A stretch of DNA of 38,690 nucleotides from JANOAR01 sp031411235 (GTDB taxonomy: Bacteria; Verrucomicrobiota; Verrucomicrobiia; Verrucomicrobiales; Verrucomicrobiaceae). The stretch is taken from NCBI GenBank assembly GCA_031411235.1, contig JANOAR010000036.1, positions 1 through 38,690 on the forward strand, read 5' to 3'. Position 1 is the stretch's first letter; each line of letters starts with the position of its first letter. Shown here piece after piece: positions 7,109 to 15,492 of the stretch. Under the pieces are notes generated by a model, which saw only the letters and a program-made list of their open reading frames with translations, was not told the origin of the DNA and did not search any database. A program made the position numbers and the translations under genes.

Positions 7109-9190
7109 ATGAAATCCCCCCTCCTCACTCTCCTTTGTCTCGCCGTCGCAGGCAGTCTCCTCGCTGGCCCCACCACGCGAGTATGGACGGATAAACAGAA
7201 GCGCAAAGTCGAAGCCACCTTCGTCCGCATCGACGGCGACTTCATCGTCCTACAAACCCGCTCGGGTGCCCCGGCTCGCCTTCCCTTGGCCAATCTCAGC
7301 GCTGCCGACCAAGCCATCGCCAAGACTCTCCAGCCCTTTCAGCCGTCTGTCGCCCTCACGGCCACTGTGCAGCAGTCGGCAGGCGAGATGGATCGCCTCG
7401 TCATGAAAAAACTCACAGCGGAAGGCGTCAAACCCAATCCTCCCAGCACCGACGAGCAATTCGTCCGCCGTGCCTACCTCGACATCGTCGGTCGCATCCC
7501 CAGCTACGATGAAGCCGCAGGCTTCCTCCAAGATGCCAAGCCCAACAAACGCGCCAAGCTCATCGACATGCTACTCGATACCGAGGGCTACACGACCCAC
7601 CTTTACGACTACCTCGCCGACATGTTTCGCGTCGTCGATGAGACCAATCGCCCCATGGGGCGCAGCCTCCCCTACATCCAGTGGCTGAAGAAGCAGGTGA
7701 ACGACAACACCCCCTACGACAAGGTCGTGTATGCCATGCTCACCGCCGACGGCAAGATGTGGGACAATGGTGCCACGGGCTACCTTCTGCGCGACTCCGG
7801 CATGTTGCTCGACAACCTCAGCAACACCTTCTCCGTCTTCCTCGGCACCGATCTCGCCTGCGCCCAGTGCCATGACCACCCCTTCTCCGAGTGGACGCAG
7901 AAGCAGTTTTACGAGCTGGCCTCCTTCTTCGGTGCCACCTCCACCAACCTCAATAACCGCGACCTCAAAGGCAATCCCGAGGAGCGCATCATGGCCGAGA
8001 TGAAAACCCTGGCTGAGAAGTCTGGCACCGACATCACCAAGTACGAAAACATCATCGGCGACATCATCGACGCCAACCGCCGCGTCGTCGCTGATACCAA
8101 GGACAACCGCCTGCGCCTGCCCATGGACTACAAGTACAAAGACGGCGTCCCTGGCGAACCCGTGAAGCCCAAACTCATCCGCTGGGCGGGCGAGAAAAAG
8201 AACAACGAAGCTTACAAAAACACCAAGACTAAGAACCAAGAAAAACTGCGCGACACCTTCGCTGGCTGGGCCACCCACCAAGACAATCCCCGCTTCGCCA
8301 TCACCATCGCCAACCGTTTATGGAAGCGAGCCCTCGGCATCGGCGTCGCCGAACCCGTCACCAACGTCGATGACCCCAAGAGCGCCTCCAACCCCGAGTT
8401 GCTTGAGTACCTCGGTCGCGAAATGAAGCGCCTCAAATTCAATCTCTATGAGTTCCAAAAAATCATCTACAACACCCAGGCTTGGCAGCGCGAAGCCACC
8501 ATCGAGGACGTGCCCATGGGCACCCCCTACCACTTCCAAGGCCCCCTGCTGCGCCGCATGAGTGCCGAACAAACCTGGGACAGCTTCATGACCCTCATCC
8601 TCGGCAACCCCGATCTCTATAAAGGCACCAACGGCACCAGCTACGGCAACTCCATCTCCCTCGACCTCGCCAAGACCACCGGCGAAACCATGGCAGGCAA
8701 GATCAACGCCTTCATGAAAATGCGGGATGGTGGGAAAAGTGACACGGGCAACCTCGCCGATGCAGGCATGGTGCAAATGGGGGCCGAACGTCCCAAGACC
8801 ATCGAATACGGTGGCATGAAGCTGCTACGCGCCGCCGAGCTGGAGCAGCCCGCACGGCCCGGCCACTTCCTCCGCGAGTTCGGCCAGTCCCCGCGCCAGA
8901 GCATCGACGGCGGCAATCGCCAAGGCAGCGCACCGCAGATCCTCATGCTCATGAACGGCCCCGTGCAAGAAATGCTCACCGACCGCCAGTCCCTCATCTT
9001 CCGCACCATGAATGGCAAAGCCACAGCCGAGGAGCGAGCCGAATCCGTCTTCCTCAGCATCCTGGCCCGCCGCCCCTCGCCCACAGAGAAAGCCGCAGCG
9101 GTGAAGCAGATCAGCGAAGAAGGCAGCGATGGCCCCAGCAACCTCATCTGGGCCTTGATCAACAGCTTGGAATTCTTGTTTGTGCAGTGA
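7109..9190 (+). CDS. SHD1-DUF1549-DUF1553 exported protein
   Basis: A 693-residue protein with a signal peptide (MKSPLLTLLCLAVAGSLLAG), an SHD1-like domain (about 22-70: RVWTDKQKRKVEATFVRIDG...LPLANLSAADQ), a DUF1549/PSCyt2 domain (about 85-310) and DUF1553/PSD1 (about 380-690). A CAQCH haem-type motif lies at 251-255 inside the DUF1549 part. The start at 7109 gives the signal peptide; an upstream in-frame start at 7067 only adds an unlikely leader. These proteins are abundant in Planctomycetes and Verrucomicrobia, have no settled biochemical role, and are often linked to polysaccharide use. They usually sit next to a DUF1501 gene and often carry an N-terminal cytochrome domain (PSCyt1). Neither is present here; the SHD1 domain takes that place. 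Confidence 0.88.
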   Translation: MKSPLLTLLCLAVAGSLLAGPTTRVWTDKQKRKVEATFVRIDGDFIVLQTRSGAPARLPLANLSAADQAIAKTLQPFQPSVALTATVQQSAGEMDRLVMKKLTAEGVKPNPPSTDEQFVRRAYLDIVGRIPSYDEAAGFLQDAKPNKRAKLIDMLLDTEGYTTHLYDYLADMFRVVDETNRPMGRSLPYIQWLKKQVNDNTPYDKVVYAMLTADGKMWDNGATGYLLRDSGMLLDNLSNTFSVFLGTDLACAQCHDHPFSEWTQKQFYELASFFGATSTNLNNRDLKGNPEERIMAEMKTLAEKSGTDITKYENIIGDIIDANRRVVADTKDNRLRLPMDYKYKDGVPGEPVKPKLIRWAGEKKNNEAYKNTKTKNQEKLRDTFAGWATHQDNPRFAITIANRLWKRALGIGVAEPVTNVDDPKSASNPELLEYLGREMKRLKFNLYEFQKIIYNTQAWQREATIEDVPMGTPYHFQGPLLRRMSAEQTWDSFMTLILGNPDLYKGTNGTSYGNSISLDLAKTTGETMAGKINAFMKMRDGGKSDTGNLADAGMVQMGAERPKTIEYGGMKLLRAAELEQPARPGHFLREFGQSPRQSIDGGNRQGSAPQILMLMNGPVQEMLTDRQSLIFRTMNGKATAEERAESVFLSILARRPSPTEKAAAVKQISEEGSDGPSNLIWALINSLEFLFVQ

Positions 9191-9326
9191 GCCCTTGCTT
9201 GAGGCGGTTATTAGCCCTGCTGCCACGCTTGAATTTTCAACGCTAGAATATAGGGATCAAGTCTCGCCAGATGGAAGGCCTCCCTGCGTTCCTGTGCATT
9301 GCCTTTTGCCAGCCTGCCCACGACTC

Positions 9327-10226
9327 ATGATTACTCGCCTCACCGCACTATCCATCGCCTTATTCCTCGCTGCTTGCGACCCCGCCAAGCCCACGCAACC
9401 CCCAGCCCCAACGCCGCCTCCCGCGGCAGCCACCGCCCCCGCCGAGGCAGAGGCCAAGCCTGCTTCAGCCCCCGTGCGGAAGGTTTACTGGACGGAGGAG
9501 CTACTGCACACCGAGGTGAAACACTACAACCCGGCCTATGAAGGTGGAGCGCAGTTCCAGATCGACGCTGGTAAAGTCATCGCCGTCGTGCTCGTCGGGC
9601 AGAAGGTGGACAACCTGCGCTGCCTCGAAGGTATCCCATTACAAGGCCTAGACATCAGCGACACAGGCATCAATGACCTGCGCCCGATCAAAGGCGCACC
9701 CCTGAGTCAGCTCATGCTAGAGCGCAGCAAGGTCAGCGACCTCTCGCCCATCAAAGGCATGCCCATCGAGAAGCTCTACCTCAGCGGTGCCCCGGTGAGC
9801 AACCTCAGCGCCCTCGCCGGAATGCCCCTGGTAGAACTTAATGCTGTGGGCTGCCCCATCGCCGATCTCACCCCCCTCGCGCAGTGCCCCATCCAGATGC
9901 TCTGGCTCACCGACTGCCCAGTGGAGAGCATCGCCGCACTGCACGCCATGCCACTGGTGAGCGTGACCCTTCATCGCACCAAAGTCCGCGATCTGACACC
10001 GCTCGCAGGCACAGCCTTGCAGCGGTTGCACATCGCCGAGACGCCCGTGGCCGATCTTTCCCCGCTAAAAGGCATGAGCCTCACGCGGCTCGTCTTCACA
10101 CCGGGAAACATTAAGACCGGTATGGACATCGCGCGTGCCCTGCAAGTGCAGGAGATCGGCACCCAGTTCGACGACGCAGGCAAAAACTTGCAACCCCCAG
10201 ATTTGTTTTGGGCGTCGCAGAAGTAG
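9327..10226 (+). CDS. Leucine-rich-repeat lipoprotein
   Basis: A 299-residue lipoprotein: MITRLTALSIALFLAACDP has a lipobox (LAAC, Cys17). A Pro/Ala-rich tether follows (about 20-50). From residue 104 there are seven perfect-length 21-residue repeats and a partial eighth, of the form P-L-x-x-L-x-L-x-x-x-x-V-x-D-L-S-P-L-x-G-M, forming a curved binding surface. The ATG at 9327 is chosen over the longer frame because it begins the lipoprotein signal. Such proteins usually bind other proteins or glycans in the periplasm or on the surface. No enzymatic motif is visible. It follows the DUF1549/1553 gene on the same strand, 136 bases apart, so cotranscription is possible but not certain. Confidence 0.8.
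   Translation: MITRLTALSIALFLAACDPAKPTQPPAPTPPPAAATAPAEAEAKPASAPVRKVYWTEELLHTEVKHYNPAYEGGAQFQIDAGKVIAVVLVGQKVDNLRCLEGIPLQGLDISDTGINDLRPIKGAPLSQLMLERSKVSDLSPIKGMPIEKLYLSGAPVSNLSALAGMPLVELNAVGCPIADLTPLAQCPIQMLWLTDCPVESIAALHAMPLVSVTLHRTKVRDLTPLAGTALQRLHIAETPVADLSPLKGMSLTRLVFTPGNIKTGMDIARALQVQEIGTQFDDAGKNLQPPDLFWASQK
9636..10076 (+). repeat. Seven tandem 63-base units encoding leucine-rich repeats
   Basis: Within the lipoprotein gene, residues 104-250 break cleanly into seven units of exactly 21 residues (PLQGLDISDTGINDLRPIKGA, PLSQLMLERSKVSDLSPIKGM and so on). The DNA units have diverged, so this is an old protein repeat rather than a recent DNA duplication. Confidence 0.75.
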
Positions 10227-10285
10227 GGGAATTCGGATTTCGGGAATTGCCCCCATCAAGCGAACACGCTAGCATCGCCCTCGCT

Positions 10286-11074
10286 ATGACCGTCCGCGCC
10301 CCAGCCCCCACTGACTTTGAGCCCATTGTTTTGGACGTGTCCCATCTTGTAACTGAGGACGACACACCTGTGGACAATCCCTTCTCCGAGAAGCAAATGC
10401 GCCTGCTCACCGAGCCCCTTTATTCCAACTGGAAGCCCGGTGCCCCCTTCGTCGCGATGGCCAATGTGGGCCTTTATTTTGCGCTTAACAGCCCAGTGCT
10501 AGTGCCTGATACCCTCGTCAGCCTCAATGTAGAAACCCCCGATGGCCTGCTGCCCAAAGAGCACCGCGCCTACTTCCACTGGATCTACGGCAAGTCCCCC
10601 GACATCGTCGTGGAAATCGTCTCCAACCGCGTCGGCGGTGAGCGCAAGCACAAGATGAAGAGCTACGCCCATCACGGCGTGCCTTACTACGTCGTGTATG
10701 ACCCCGAGGGGCACATTCAGAAGCCAGCCCTTCAATGCTTTGCCCTCGACCTTAGAGGAACTAAAGCCAGCCCAGCCTACCAGCCACTAGAGAAGGCCTT
10801 CTTCCCCACCGTCGGCCTGGGACTCACCGAGTGGGCGGGCGAGTATGAAGGCAAATCCGAAACGTGGATTCGCTGGGTCAATGCCAAAGGCAAGCTCATC
10901 CTCACAGGTGCCGAGCACACAGCCAAGCAGTATCGACGTGCCGAACGCGAGCGTAACCGAGCCGATGCCGAGCAAGGCCGTGCGAATGCCGAGCAAAATC
11001 GCGCCGATGCACTGGCGGCCAAGCTACGCGAACTCGGCATTGATCCGGCCAGCATTGCTCCCAAGCAGCGTTGA
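10286..11074 (+). CDS. Uma2-family (DUF820) PD-(D/E)XK-like protein with coiled-coil tail
   Basis: A 262-residue cytoplasmic protein. The core matches the Uma2/DUF820 fold: VPDTLVSLNVETPD (D75), PDIVVEIVSNRVGGERKHKM (D106, E110, K122/K124), then YAHHGVPYYVVYDPEG. That gives the acidic and lysine residues of a PD-(D/E)XK nuclease centre. The C-terminus (about 205-262) is a charged heptad coil (RADAEQGRANAEQNRADA) ending LAAKLRELGIDP, an ending common in this family. The ATG at 10286 is preferred because the upstream in-frame codons overlap the lipoprotein gene. Despite the nuclease-like fold, the biological role of the family is not established. It follows the lipoprotein by 59 bases. Confidence 0.82.
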   Translation: MTVRAPAPTDFEPIVLDVSHLVTEDDTPVDNPFSEKQMRLLTEPLYSNWKPGAPFVAMANVGLYFALNSPVLVPDTLVSLNVETPDGLLPKEHRAYFHWIYGKSPDIVVEIVSNRVGGERKHKMKSYAHHGVPYYVVYDPEGHIQKPALQCFALDLRGTKASPAYQPLEKAFFPTVGLGLTEWAGEYEGKSETWIRWVNAKGKLILTGAEHTAKQYRRAERERNRADAEQGRANAEQNRADALAAKLRELGIDPASIAPKQR

Positions 11075-11192
11075 GCCGCCGTGTGCGCCTCACACAGAAT
11101 CACAATAAGTTTTGCCAAACCCCAAGCGTTCTGGCTATTCTCGCTCGTCTTTCATCGAACCCACCCCCAACCCACCCAACCGCTAACCTTCC

Positions 11193-12770
11193 ATGAACAC
11201 CATCTTACCCTCCACCTCTCGCCGTCAATTCGTTGGCGGTGCTCTCAGTGCAGCCAGCCTTGCTTCGCTGCCCAACCTCGCCCGCGCCGCCGGTGCCAAT
11301 GATGAAATCCGTGTCGCCGTCATCGGCTTCAATGGTCGTGGCTCAGGCCATATCAGCAGCCTCCGCGCCATCCCAGGCGTCCGCATCGTTGCCCTCTGCG
11401 ACGTGGATCAGAAGGTACTCGACAAAGGTGTCGCCCAGCTCGCTAAAGACGCGACCATAAAAGGTGCAGATGGTGCTCAAATCGTGAGCAAAGGCTCCAA
11501 AGTGAAGGCCTATAAGGACTACCGCGAGTGCTGCGCCGACAAGGACATCGACGCCATCACCATCGCCACGCCGAACCACAGCCATACCCTCATCGCCATG
11601 ACGGGCATCGCCGCTGGCAAGCACGTCTATGTCGAGAAGCCCGTCTGCCACAACCCCATCGAAGGCCGCAAGCTCGTCGAGGCCGCCGCCAAGCGCCCCA
11701 ACCAGATCGTCCAGCACGGCTTGCAGCGCCGCTCCTCGCCCGGTTGGGCCGAGGCCATGGAGTTCGTGAAAAGCGGCGAGATCGGCAAGACTACACTCTC
11801 ACGCGGCATCAACTACAAAGCCCGCAAGAGCATCGGCAAAGTCGAGGCTCCCACCCAGCCCGATGCCAATGGCCGCATCGCTGGCACCTTCCGCGACACC
11901 GGCGGCAAGCCGCAAATCGTCGATGTGGATTACAAGCTCTGGTCTGCACCCCGCGCCGTCGCCCCCATGCAGCGCGAACAGTTCCACTATGACTGGCACT
12001 GGCAGAACGCCTATGGCAACGGCGACATCGGCAACCAAGGCCCGCATCAGCTCGACGTTGCCCGTTGGGCACTCGGCAACCCCACCACCCTGCCCAAGCG
12101 CGTCATGAGCTTCGGCGGACGCTGGGGCTACAAGGACGATGGCGAGACCGCCAACAACCAAATGGCCTTCTACAACTACGAGCCCGCACCTCTGCTCTTT
12201 GACAACCGTGGCCTGCCTAGCAAGGACATGAACTGGAACAAAGGCTACGAGCCCGTGTATGTGGTGAATGGCAAAGTCGGCGTCGCCCGCATCGGCAACG
12301 TCATCCATTGCGAAGGCGGCTTCGTCGCGGAGTCCAAGGCCTACGATCTCGAAGGCAAGTCCATCCGCAAGTTCGAAAACTTCAACGACGGCACCGACCA
12401 CATGTTGAATTTCATCAACAGCATCCGTGCTGGCAAGCTGGTGAACGAAAACCTCCACGTCGCCCACGGCTACCACGCCGCCTGCCTCGCCCAACTTGCC
12501 AACATCTCCTTCCGTCTCGGCAAGCAGGTCAGCACCGCCGAGGTCAAAGAGCGCCTCAGCAACGACAAGACCGGCCTGGAGACCTTCGAGCACTTTGTCG
12601 CCAACATCGAAGCCAACAAAGTGGACTTGGCGACCGATAAAATCACCGCTGGCCCCTGGCTCGACTTCGACCCCGTGAGCGAGAAGTTCACCGGTGAATT
12701 CGCTGCTGAAGCCAACGCGCTGATGGTGGAAGAATACGCCCCCGGCTTCGAGCTGCCCGTCATCTCGTAA
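11193..12770 (+). CDS. Tat-exported Gfo/Idh/MocA-family oxidoreductase
   Basis: A 525-residue predicted periplasmic oxidoreductase. The N-terminus carries a twin-arginine signal (STSRRQFVGGA, R10-R11, then a hydrophobic stretch ending near ARAAG). The Rossmann part begins EIRVAVIGFNGRGSGH, a glycine-rich NAD(P)-binding loop. It continues to ATPNHSH and the family motif EKP (148-150, HVYVEKPVCHN), whose Lys takes part in catalysis. The longer C-terminal domain, with QRRSSPGWAEAMEFVKSGEIG and YDWHWQNAYGNGDIGNQGPH, matches the large subgroup common in Planctomycetes and Verrucomicrobia. A sugar or polyol substrate is likely, but the exact one is unknown. Tat export implies folding with its nucleotide cofactor in the cytoplasm. 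A strong terminator follows 30 bases after the stop. Confidence 0.9.
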   Translation: MNTILPSTSRRQFVGGALSAASLASLPNLARAAGANDEIRVAVIGFNGRGSGHISSLRAIPGVRIVALCDVDQKVLDKGVAQLAKDATIKGADGAQIVSKGSKVKAYKDYRECCADKDIDAITIATPNHSHTLIAMTGIAAGKHVYVEKPVCHNPIEGRKLVEAAAKRPNQIVQHGLQRRSSPGWAEAMEFVKSGEIGKTTLSRGINYKARKSIGKVEAPTQPDANGRIAGTFRDTGGKPQIVDVDYKLWSAPRAVAPMQREQFHYDWHWQNAYGNGDIGNQGPHQLDVARWALGNPTTLPKRVMSFGGRWGYKDDGETANNQMAFYNYEPAPLLFDNRGLPSKDMNWNKGYEPVYVVNGKVGVARIGNVIHCEGGFVAESKAYDLEGKSIRKFENFNDGTDHMLNFINSIRAGKLVNENLHVAHGYHAACLAQLANISFRLGKQVSTAEVKERLSNDKTGLETFEHFVANIEANKVDLATDKITAGPWLDFDPVSEKFTGEFAAEANALMVEEYAPGFELPVIS

Positions 12771-12800
12771 AGCACAGCAACAGCAAGGTTTGATACATGA

Positions 12801-12832
12801 AGCGCGAGGTCGAAAGGCCTCGCGCTTTTTTT
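12801..12832 (+). terminator. Rho-independent terminator
   Basis: Stem AGCGCGAGG (12801-12809) / CCTCGCGCT (12818-12826) with an 8-base loop and a run of seven T. It closes the oxidoreductase transcription unit and separates it from the converging Calx-beta gene. Confidence 0.9.
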
Positions 12833-12850
12833 GGCGAGTGCTTTCCGGGT

Positions 12851-14662
12851 TCAAGGCCGCGACACCCGCAGCCGCATGAACGGCCCTGCCGCCGTCACCA
12901 CCACCACGCCTGTGCCGGTATCGTTGATCGTCACTCCCGGCGAGCCTGCCCACGCAGCGGCCCCCGCTTTGCTCGCGATGGTGGCCCAACTGCTCAGCGT
13001 CGCTGTGCTCTGCACCTCGTAGATCAGATCCGTCGCCGTGACGTCGCGGGTGAAGGTAAACGCAAGCTGCCCACCCGAGGCCGCGCCCGTCGGCCACACC
13101 GAGGCATTGGCCACCGTGCCGCTGCTGCTCAGCGCGTACTCCATCAGATTGGCCACCCCATCGCCGTCGAAGTCGGCCTCCGCCTGGGCATTCGCTACAT
13201 TGGCCGAGGCCCCGAACTGCACGCTTCTCCATTGGTCAAAAAGCGAGTCCGCGATGCTGACCCCCGCGCTCAGGCTCGGTGCCGATGTGGCGAAAGTCGC
13301 CGGGCCATCCAGGCCACTCAGCGTCACCGTGAACTGCTCGCTGCCTTCTACCAGCAAATCGCTGAGCACAGGCACGATGATCGTCTTCGACGCGTTGTCG
13401 CTCGCACCCCAGCTCAGAGTTCCCGTAGTCGTCGTGTAGTCGCTGCCAGCGCTCGCGCTGCCATTGGCCACCGTGTAGCTCAGCGACAACGGCAGCGCCG
13501 TGCTGCTGCCCGAGCGCGTCACCATCAGCGTCGCGCTGCCATCGCGTTCGTTCACGTTTACCGTCGCCGTGTTGAAGGCCACACTGCCCAGCGACACGTT
13601 AGCGTTGTCGCCCAGATAGGGCTCGGCAGCGGGCGAGGCGCTAAGGTTGATGGGCGTGCTCGCCGTCGTATTCGTCGCCGGATTGTAGCTCGTGCTCATG
13701 CCTTGCAGTACCACCTCGGTAAGTTCGGCATCGGGCCGTTGCAGGTGCAGATAGTCCACGTCCAGGATCAAATCCGGCTGGCCATTGATGGCGATGTAGT
13801 TGGCGTGGAACTGTGTCTGCGGCCCGCCTGCCTCATAGGCCGTCACGCTGTTGAAGTCGGTGTAGGCCGTCACGCCCACTTGCAGCGTCGCGCCGAATTG
13901 CGGGAAGGCATGGTCGGGGTTCGGGTAGCGGTTCTCCACGATCCACGGCCCCACCGCACTGTGCCGGCGCAGGCACACCATCGTGCTGCCCACGCGCACC
14001 ATTTGCAGCCAGGCCTCGCGCGACCCGCCGACGCCATTGCTGGAATAGTACAGCTCCGAGCGACTGCGCCGCGTGGTCTTGATTTCAAACTGCCGCGTCC
14101 CAGCATTGCCCGCCGTGCCGAGCGAGAGGAACAGGTAGTTCTCGCCCTTGCCCGTCACCTCCGACGTATTCCCCCAAGTCTCGTCGCCCGGCGTCCAGTC
14201 GCTGCCGAAGCTCTGCGGCGGCCACACCGCATCAGTTCTGTAGGGCACAGGCGCAGCGTGGGTGATGGTGCGCGGCTCGCGAGCCAGGATGCCACCCAGC
14301 GAGTAGAGCCGGATGGACGGGAAGAGCGGCCCCGAGGGATTCTGTCGGCTATAAACAAACACATGCGCCGTGGCGACAAAGTTGCCCGTGACGTTCTTGG
14401 AAAAATGCGTACCGCGCAGGTGCTCGTACCAGCCCGTCGTGCGTGGCACCACGCGGAAATTCCCCGGCGAGCTAGTGTTCACATCCGCCGACTCGATATG
14501 GCTAGCGCCCCAGCCCTCCAGCGCCCCATGCTCCTGGTAGCGCGAGTAGGTCGCCGCATCGCCAAACTCATCGCCCAGCGGTTGCAACGTGTCGGAAAAG
14601 CCGAGGCGAAGGAGGGAAACAACGAAAAGGAAAGTGCAGAGCGTACGCATGGCTGGGAGCAT
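12851..14662 (-). CDS. Secreted Calx-beta-domain protein
   Basis: A 603-residue exported protein. After a signal peptide (CTFLFVVSLLRLGFS) comes an uncharacterised region of about 300 residues that looks like a concanavalin-type beta-sandwich (Trp/Gly/Asn-rich, DUF1349-like; weak call). A Calx-beta domain follows at about 350-470 (VNVNERDGSATLMVTRSG...LSYTVANGSASAGSDYTTTT...GSEQFTVTLSG), a calcium-binding adhesion-type fold. The last ~110 residues start with FDGDGVANLMEYALSSSG and continue through LAFTFTRD and a STATLSSWATIASK segment, a C-terminal module I associate with verrucomicrobial surface proteins. A second ATG at 14650 fits the signal peptide equally well. No catalytic site is evident; a carbohydrate-binding or matrix role is plausible. 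Confidence 0.75.
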   Translation of the reverse strand: MLPAMRTLCTFLFVVSLLRLGFSDTLQPLGDEFGDAATYSRYQEHGALEGWGASHIESADVNTSSPGNFRVVPRTTGWYEHLRGTHFSKNVTGNFVATAHVFVYSRQNPSGPLFPSIRLYSLGGILAREPRTITHAAPVPYRTDAVWPPQSFGSDWTPGDETWGNTSEVTGKGENYLFLSLGTAGNAGTRQFEIKTTRRSRSELYYSSNGVGGSREAWLQMVRVGSTMVCLRRHSAVGPWIVENRYPNPDHAFPQFGATLQVGVTAYTDFNSVTAYEAGGPQTQFHANYIAINGQPDLILDVDYLHLQRPDAELTEVVLQGMSTSYNPATNTTASTPINLSASPAAEPYLGDNANVSLGSVAFNTATVNVNERDGSATLMVTRSGSSTALPLSLSYTVANGSASAGSDYTTTTGTLSWGASDNASKTIIVPVLSDLLVEGSEQFTVTLSGLDGPATFATSAPSLSAGVSIADSLFDQWRSVQFGASANVANAQAEADFDGDGVANLMEYALSSSGTVANASVWPTGAASGGQLAFTFTRDVTATDLIYEVQSTATLSSWATIASKAGAAAWAGSPGVTINDTGTGVVVVTAAGPFMRLRVSRP

Positions 14663-14757
14663 TTACCCTGCCAGCGGGCCGATGTTACAAAGACAAAGAA
14701 TTTCTTGCTCTCACAGTCTCCAAGTCTTCTCTCGAACCCCTTGCCCTCAAGCGGCAT

Positions 14758-14865
14758 CTCGGCGAGACGCCGAGAAGGACACGCCAGAGGCGTATGCTCC
14801 CCTGTCCCAGATGGAGGGGGCATACGCGTCCCGCGTGCCGTAGCCAGCGTCTCGCCAGCTACGGC
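14758..14865. repeat. Cluster of interlocking inverted repeats (REP/MITE-like)
   Basis: Four perfect or near-perfect inverted repeats are packed in 108 bases between the Calx-beta gene and the lipid-transport operon. CTCGGCG/CGCCGAG (14758-14764, 14768-14774) has a 3-base loop. GCGTATGC-t-CCCC pairs with GGGGGCATACGC (14790-14802, 14816-14827). GCCGTAGC pairs with GCTACGGC (14837-14844, 14858-14865). A long-range match joins GGCGAGACGC (14761-14770) to GCGTCTCGCC (14847-14856). No T tract follows, so it is not a simple terminator. The alternative pairings and lack of coding potential fit a mobile palindromic element or a structured RNA. Confidence 0.65.
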
Positions 14866-14916
14866 CCGAAGCAAGGCCAGCGGCATGCTCTTGCAGCGCG
14901 GCAACGCGGTGGCGGG

Positions 14917-15492
14917 TCACTGCTGGTTCACGATCTGTCGGGCGAGCTGTTCCAGCGCTTGATTCATGGCGGTGACGCGATCCGACATGGGGGCCGGAGT
15001 GGTGGGGATCGGGACGATCAGGCGGAAGAAGTGCGGGCTGGTTTCCTTGCCGGTCACAGGTTGCCGTTTCCAGGTGCCTTGCAGGATCATTTGATTCGCG
15101 GCGTCGGGCTCAAACTGCGTGATGTTCATTTCGAGCAAGGTGTCGTAGTCGAGCGTGGCGAAGTTCTCCACAGGCTGGATGTTCGTGGAGCGCGTGAGGC
15201 GGCTGAGGTTGCTGGCGGTGACGCGGGCGATGGCGGCGTCCAGCGGCTCTGCCCAGAGATCGAGCTGGCTCATCATGAGCTGGCCTTCCTTGCGCGTGAT
15301 GAGTTGCATGCGATCCAGGTAGCTCGGGATGGATGGGCGATTGATCGCGATGGCAGGTGTCGCGATGGCGAGGCTGCGATCCGGCACGAGCGGCTCAAGA
15401 AGATGACGGATGGCACTGTCTTTGACGGGTTTGAATGTGCTGCACGCGGTGAGCGATATCAGCACGATGGCGAGAGCAATGGGATGTTTCAT
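14917..15492 (-). CDS. ABC-transport auxiliary lipoprotein (PqiC/DUF330-like)
   Basis: A 191-residue lipoprotein: MKHPIALAIVLISLTACSTF carries a clear lipobox (LTAC, Cys17). The rest has the alternating pattern of the ABC_trans_aux/PqiC domain, including SIPSYLDRMQLITRKEGQLM and a conserved 'LWAEPLDAAIARVTASNLSR' stretch, and a closing helix. In other bacteria this protein is the outer-membrane partner of an MCE protein. It is the last gene of the mla-type operon, and its ATG overlaps the mlaD-like stop by 4 bases, so translation is probably coupled. Confidence 0.85.
   Translation of the reverse strand: MKHPIALAIVLISLTACSTFKPVKDSAIRHLLEPLVPDRSLAIATPAIAINRPSIPSYLDRMQLITRKEGQLMMSQLDLWAEPLDAAIARVTASNLSRLTRSTNIQPVENFATLDYDTLLEMNITQFEPDAANQMILQGTWKRQPVTGKETSPHFFRLIVPIPTTPAPMSDRVTAMNQALEQLARQIVNQQ

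Noticed and set aside
7571..8281. 236-codon Val/Gly-rich open frame on the minus strand
   Set aside because: Shadow of the DUF1549 gene; low-complexity composition from the third frame.
11799..13232. 477-codon open frame on the minus strand
   Set aside because: Mirror of the Gfo/Idh/MocA gene and the end of the Calx-beta gene; crosses a strong terminator and shows no domain.
12797..14962. 721-codon open frame on the plus strand
   Set aside because: Lies opposite the Calx-beta gene, composition is Arg/His/Ala-rich with no domain, and the opposite strand has clear domains and a signal peptide.
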